7,400 nucleotides of DNA from Thermoleophilia bacterium (lineage in GTDB: Bacteria > Actinomycetota > Thermoleophilia > Gaiellales > Gaiellaceae): the NCBI GenBank assembly GCA_013362295.1, contig JABFWJ010000488.1, positions 1 through 7,400 of the forward strand, read 5' to 3'. Under the pieces are notes generated by a model. The model made no database searches. It was not told the DNA's origin and was given only the letters and a program-made list of their open reading frames with translations. The translations under genes and the position numbers were made by a program. Below, piece by piece: positions 5,770 to 7,400 of the stretch; position 1 is the stretch's first letter, and every line of letters begins with the position of its first letter.

Positions 5770-5787
5770 TGTAGCTGTACAGCTACA
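5770..5787. repeat. Perfect 18-bp palindrome TGTAGCTGTACAGCTACA
   Basis: A perfect palindrome beginning 8 bases past the stop codon of the DUF4032 gene on the minus strand. It contains CTGT/ACAG half-sites; a related CTGT-A-ACAG sits at 5744-5752, about 30 bp away or three helical turns, which is suggestive of paired operator sites. It is less GC-rich than the surroundings and not followed by a T-run, so a regulator site is as likely as a terminator. The remainder of 5567-5795 shows no gene. Confidence 0.5.
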
Positions 5788-5795
5788 CAAGCCGC

Positions 5796-7061
5796 TTATC
5801 GGGACAAGTCTGCGGCCTCGCCGTCCGCAAGAGCCTCTTCGTCGCCCGGCTCCTCGAGCACGATCCGCTCGGGCCGGAGCATCGGCAGCTCCGACTCCAC
5901 GTACGACCCGAGGGCCTTGTCGATCCCGACGTCCTTGCCCGCCTTCTCGGAGAGAAACCAGCGGTGCTCGAGCACCTGGTGAAAGAGCTCGGCCGCGGGT
6001 AGCGCCGCCCACAGGTCCTCCGGGACGGCGGCCACCGTCGGCTCGAAGACCTCGTCCCGCCAGTGCGACGCAGCGACCGACTCCGAGATCGGGCGGTTCT
6101 CCCTCCGCTCCATCGCTTCGCGGAAGCGAGCGATGTCGTTCAGCATCCGCCGCGCCTGGTTCTCCTGCGCGTCGAGCCCCGTCAGCCGTAGCAGGCGATG
6201 ACGGTGGTGGCCTGGCTCGACGACGTGGGGGTCGAGGTTGAGCCGGTAGCCCTCGGGTGTCGCGTTCAGCTGGATCTCCTCGACGTCGAACCCGAGCGAG
6301 TTCAGCCGGTGGAGCCGCTCCTCGACCTTGTAGTGCTCGTCGGTGCCGAAAGCCTCCTCGCGCGTCAGCTCGTGCCACAGCGCCTGGTAGCGCCGGACGA
6401 TCTCGTCCGCCGTCTCCTCGGGATCGAGGTCGACCGGGAGGCCCAGCTCGGCCTCGATGTCGAGCAGTTCGCCGACGACGTTGAGCTGCGCGATATCGAG
6501 GTCGTAGCCCCGCTGGCCGTCGCTCAGCTGCTGATGCTGCTCGCCGGTTTCCGCGTCGACCAGGTAGGCCGAGAGGGCGCCGGCGTCGCGCCGGAAGAGT
6601 GCGTTCGAGAGCGAGCAGTCGCCCCAGAAGAAGCCGCGTAGGTGCAGCCGCGTCAAGAGCTCGGCGAGCGCGTTCAGCAGGTGCGTGCGCAGATCCGGGA
6701 TCGCCGCGCCGGAGAAGAGCGCGCGGTACGGCAGCGAGTACTCGAGGTGGCGCGTGATCAGGACCGCCTCGAGGTCGTCTTCTCGCTCGGTGACGATGCC
6801 GACTGCCTCGACGACGGGCAGGCCCTGGCTCTCGAGCCCGCGCAGGAGACCCCACTCGCGGCGCGCCGGCCGCTCGGGCAGTTCCTTCAGGGCATAGAGC
6901 GCCCCGTCGTATTCGACGAAGCGGACGACGTGGCGGCTGATGCCGCGGATCACGTTGACGAGCCGCGGCGTCGCCCACTCCTCGAGCGGCGTGTCCCACG
7001 GGAGGTCCAGGAAGCTCGGGTGGCCCGTGCGGGCGACGAGCTGGAACCGTGTCGTCTCCAT
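5796..7061 (-). CDS. DUF4032 protein with an N-terminal kinase-like (InaA/Kdo-kinase-like) domain
   Basis: A 421-residue protein of a family annotated in actinobacteria as lipopolysaccharide-kinase-like with a DUF4032 domain. Residues about 35-200 show protein-kinase-fold marks: ALYALKEL with Lys59, a helix glutamate in RREW (Glu69), the catalytic loop GFFWGDCSLSNALF with Asp148 and Asn153, and the metal-binding YLVDAETG with Asp169. Residues about 215-395, rich in charged helices, match the DUF4032 region, and an acidic tail (EEPGDEEALADGEAADLSR) ends the protein. The kinase residues are intact, so phosphotransfer is plausible, but the substrate is unknown; actinobacteria generally lack lipopolysaccharide, so the family name is misleading. 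The ATG at 7061 is chosen because it overlaps the upstream stop (TGATG) and matches the family start; the frame extends to 7238 only as an arginine-rich shadow of the beta-helix gene. No signal peptide. Confidence 0.9.
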   Translation of the reverse strand: METTRFQLVARTGHPSFLDLPWDTPLEEWATPRLVNVIRGISRHVVRFVEYDGALYALKELPERPARREWGLLRGLESQGLPVVEAVGIVTEREDDLEAVLITRHLEYSLPYRALFSGAAIPDLRTHLLNALAELLTRLHLRGFFWGDCSLSNALFRRDAGALSAYLVDAETGEQHQQLSDGQRGYDLDIAQLNVVGELLDIEAELGLPVDLDPEETADEIVRRYQALWHELTREEAFGTDEHYKVEERLHRLNSLGFDVEEIQLNATPEGYRLNLDPHVVEPGHHRHRLLRLTGLDAQENQARRMLNDIARFREAMERRENRPISESVAASHWRDEVFEPTVAAVPEDLWAALPAAELFHQVLEHRWFLSEKAGKDVGIDKALGSYVESELPMLRPERIVLEEPGDEEALADGEAADLSR

Positions 7062-7400
7062 CAGCGCGTCAGCGTCGACTGATCGAACGCGGCGACGCCG
7101 CCCGGACTGGCGACGACCGTGTTGTGCGCGACCTTCGCCTGCGCGAAGAAGTGCGCCTCGATCGCGACGCCTGCGCGCGACGCGTCTCCGCTCGGATCTT
7201 TCCGCGTCCCGACGACCATGTTGTGCTCGATCTCGCACTCGGAATGGTCGAGACAGATGATCCCGACGCCGTGCGCGCCGAGCACGTCGTTGTGCCGGAT
7301 CGAGCCCTTCGACTTCTCACCCATCGTGATTCCACGCAAACTTGTCGCGCCGATGTGGTTGTGTGTCACGTCGACCATCGTCATGTGCGTCACGATCCCT
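7061..7400 (-). CDS. Right-handed parallel beta-helix repeat protein (C-terminal part; 5' end outside window)
   Basis: The last 112 residues of a protein whose frame is open to the window edge. It shows the short-period coils of pectate-lyase/NosD-like beta-helices: repeated segments with small residues, G-[IV], and a conserved asparagine at the turn, as in VDVTHNHIGATSLRGITMG, KGSIRHNDVLGAHGVGIICL, CEIEHNMVVGTR and AKVAHNTVVASPGGVAAF. Such domains (Pfam beta_helix, PF13229) occur in secreted or surface carbohydrate-active proteins and in NosD-like proteins, but no catalytic residues can be recognised here, so no activity is assigned. A GTG at 7393 is in frame but is almost certainly internal, because the preceding codons continue the coil pattern. 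Its TGA shares one base with the ATG of the DUF4032 gene, indicating translational coupling and one transcript. Confidence 0.85.
   Translation of the reverse strand, partial: GIVTHMTMVDVTHNHIGATSLRGITMGEKSKGSIRHNDVLGAHGVGIICLDHSECEIEHNMVVGTRKDPSGDASRAGVAIEAHFFAQAKVAHNTVVASPGGVAAFDQSTLTR

Noticed and set aside
5689..6999. Second long minus-strand frame overlapping the DUF4032 gene
   Set aside because: It is an Arg/Ala/Gly-rich out-of-frame reading; the other frame contains the kinase-like motifs.
7062..7238. 59-codon N-terminal extension of the DUF4032 frame
   Set aside because: Arginine-rich shadow of the overlapping beta-helix gene; the TGATG junction gives a natural start at 7061.

Overview
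The window is high-GC, densely coded bacterial chromosome with GTG starts, few clear Shine-Dalgarno sites and one likely leaderless start. These traits and the gene families (a KorB-type oxidoreductase subunit, a DUF4032 kinase-like protein, a hydrolase fused to a LuxR-type helix-turn-helix, and a small SnoaL-like protein) suggest an actinobacterium, perhaps a deep-branching Thermoleophilia/Gaiellales relative. The lineage is an inference from protein style; there is no rRNA or marker gene here.

Layout. Positions 1-2467 are a plus-strand run: the 3' part of korB (2-oxoacid:ferredoxin oxidoreductase beta subunit), a compact GH13 alpha-glucosidase-like enzyme, and a small SnoaL/NTF2-fold protein that starts 2 bases after the GH13 stop. 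From 2540 to 3405 two minus-strand genes follow: a 71-residue conserved protein of unknown function and a GNAT acetyltransferase. A 169-bp imperfect inverted repeat (2766-2934) separates them and looks like a small non-autonomous mobile element or an IS remnant. Divergent from the GNAT gene, at 3499-4515, is an alpha/beta-hydrolase fused to a C-terminal LuxR-type DNA-binding domain. The 93-bp divergent promoter region holds four copies of one heptamer (ATGGCCC / GGGCCAT). A strong hairpin follows this gene.

Positions 4694-7400 are all minus strand. Reading along that strand: the end of a parallel beta-helix protein (entering from beyond position 7400), then a DUF4032 kinase-like protein that overlaps it by one base (TGATG), then a 229-bp intergenic region with two perfect 18-bp palindromes, then a haloalkane-dehalogenase-like hydrolase.

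The genes do not form one pathway. The best-supported local units are GH13 plus SnoaL, beta-helix plus DUF4032, and the divergent GNAT / hydrolase-LuxR pair with its repeated putative operator. I see no convincing multi-gene novel system. The items most worth a second look are the inverted-repeat element, the heptamer cluster, and the hydrolase-LuxR fusion with its unusual nucleophile elbow.
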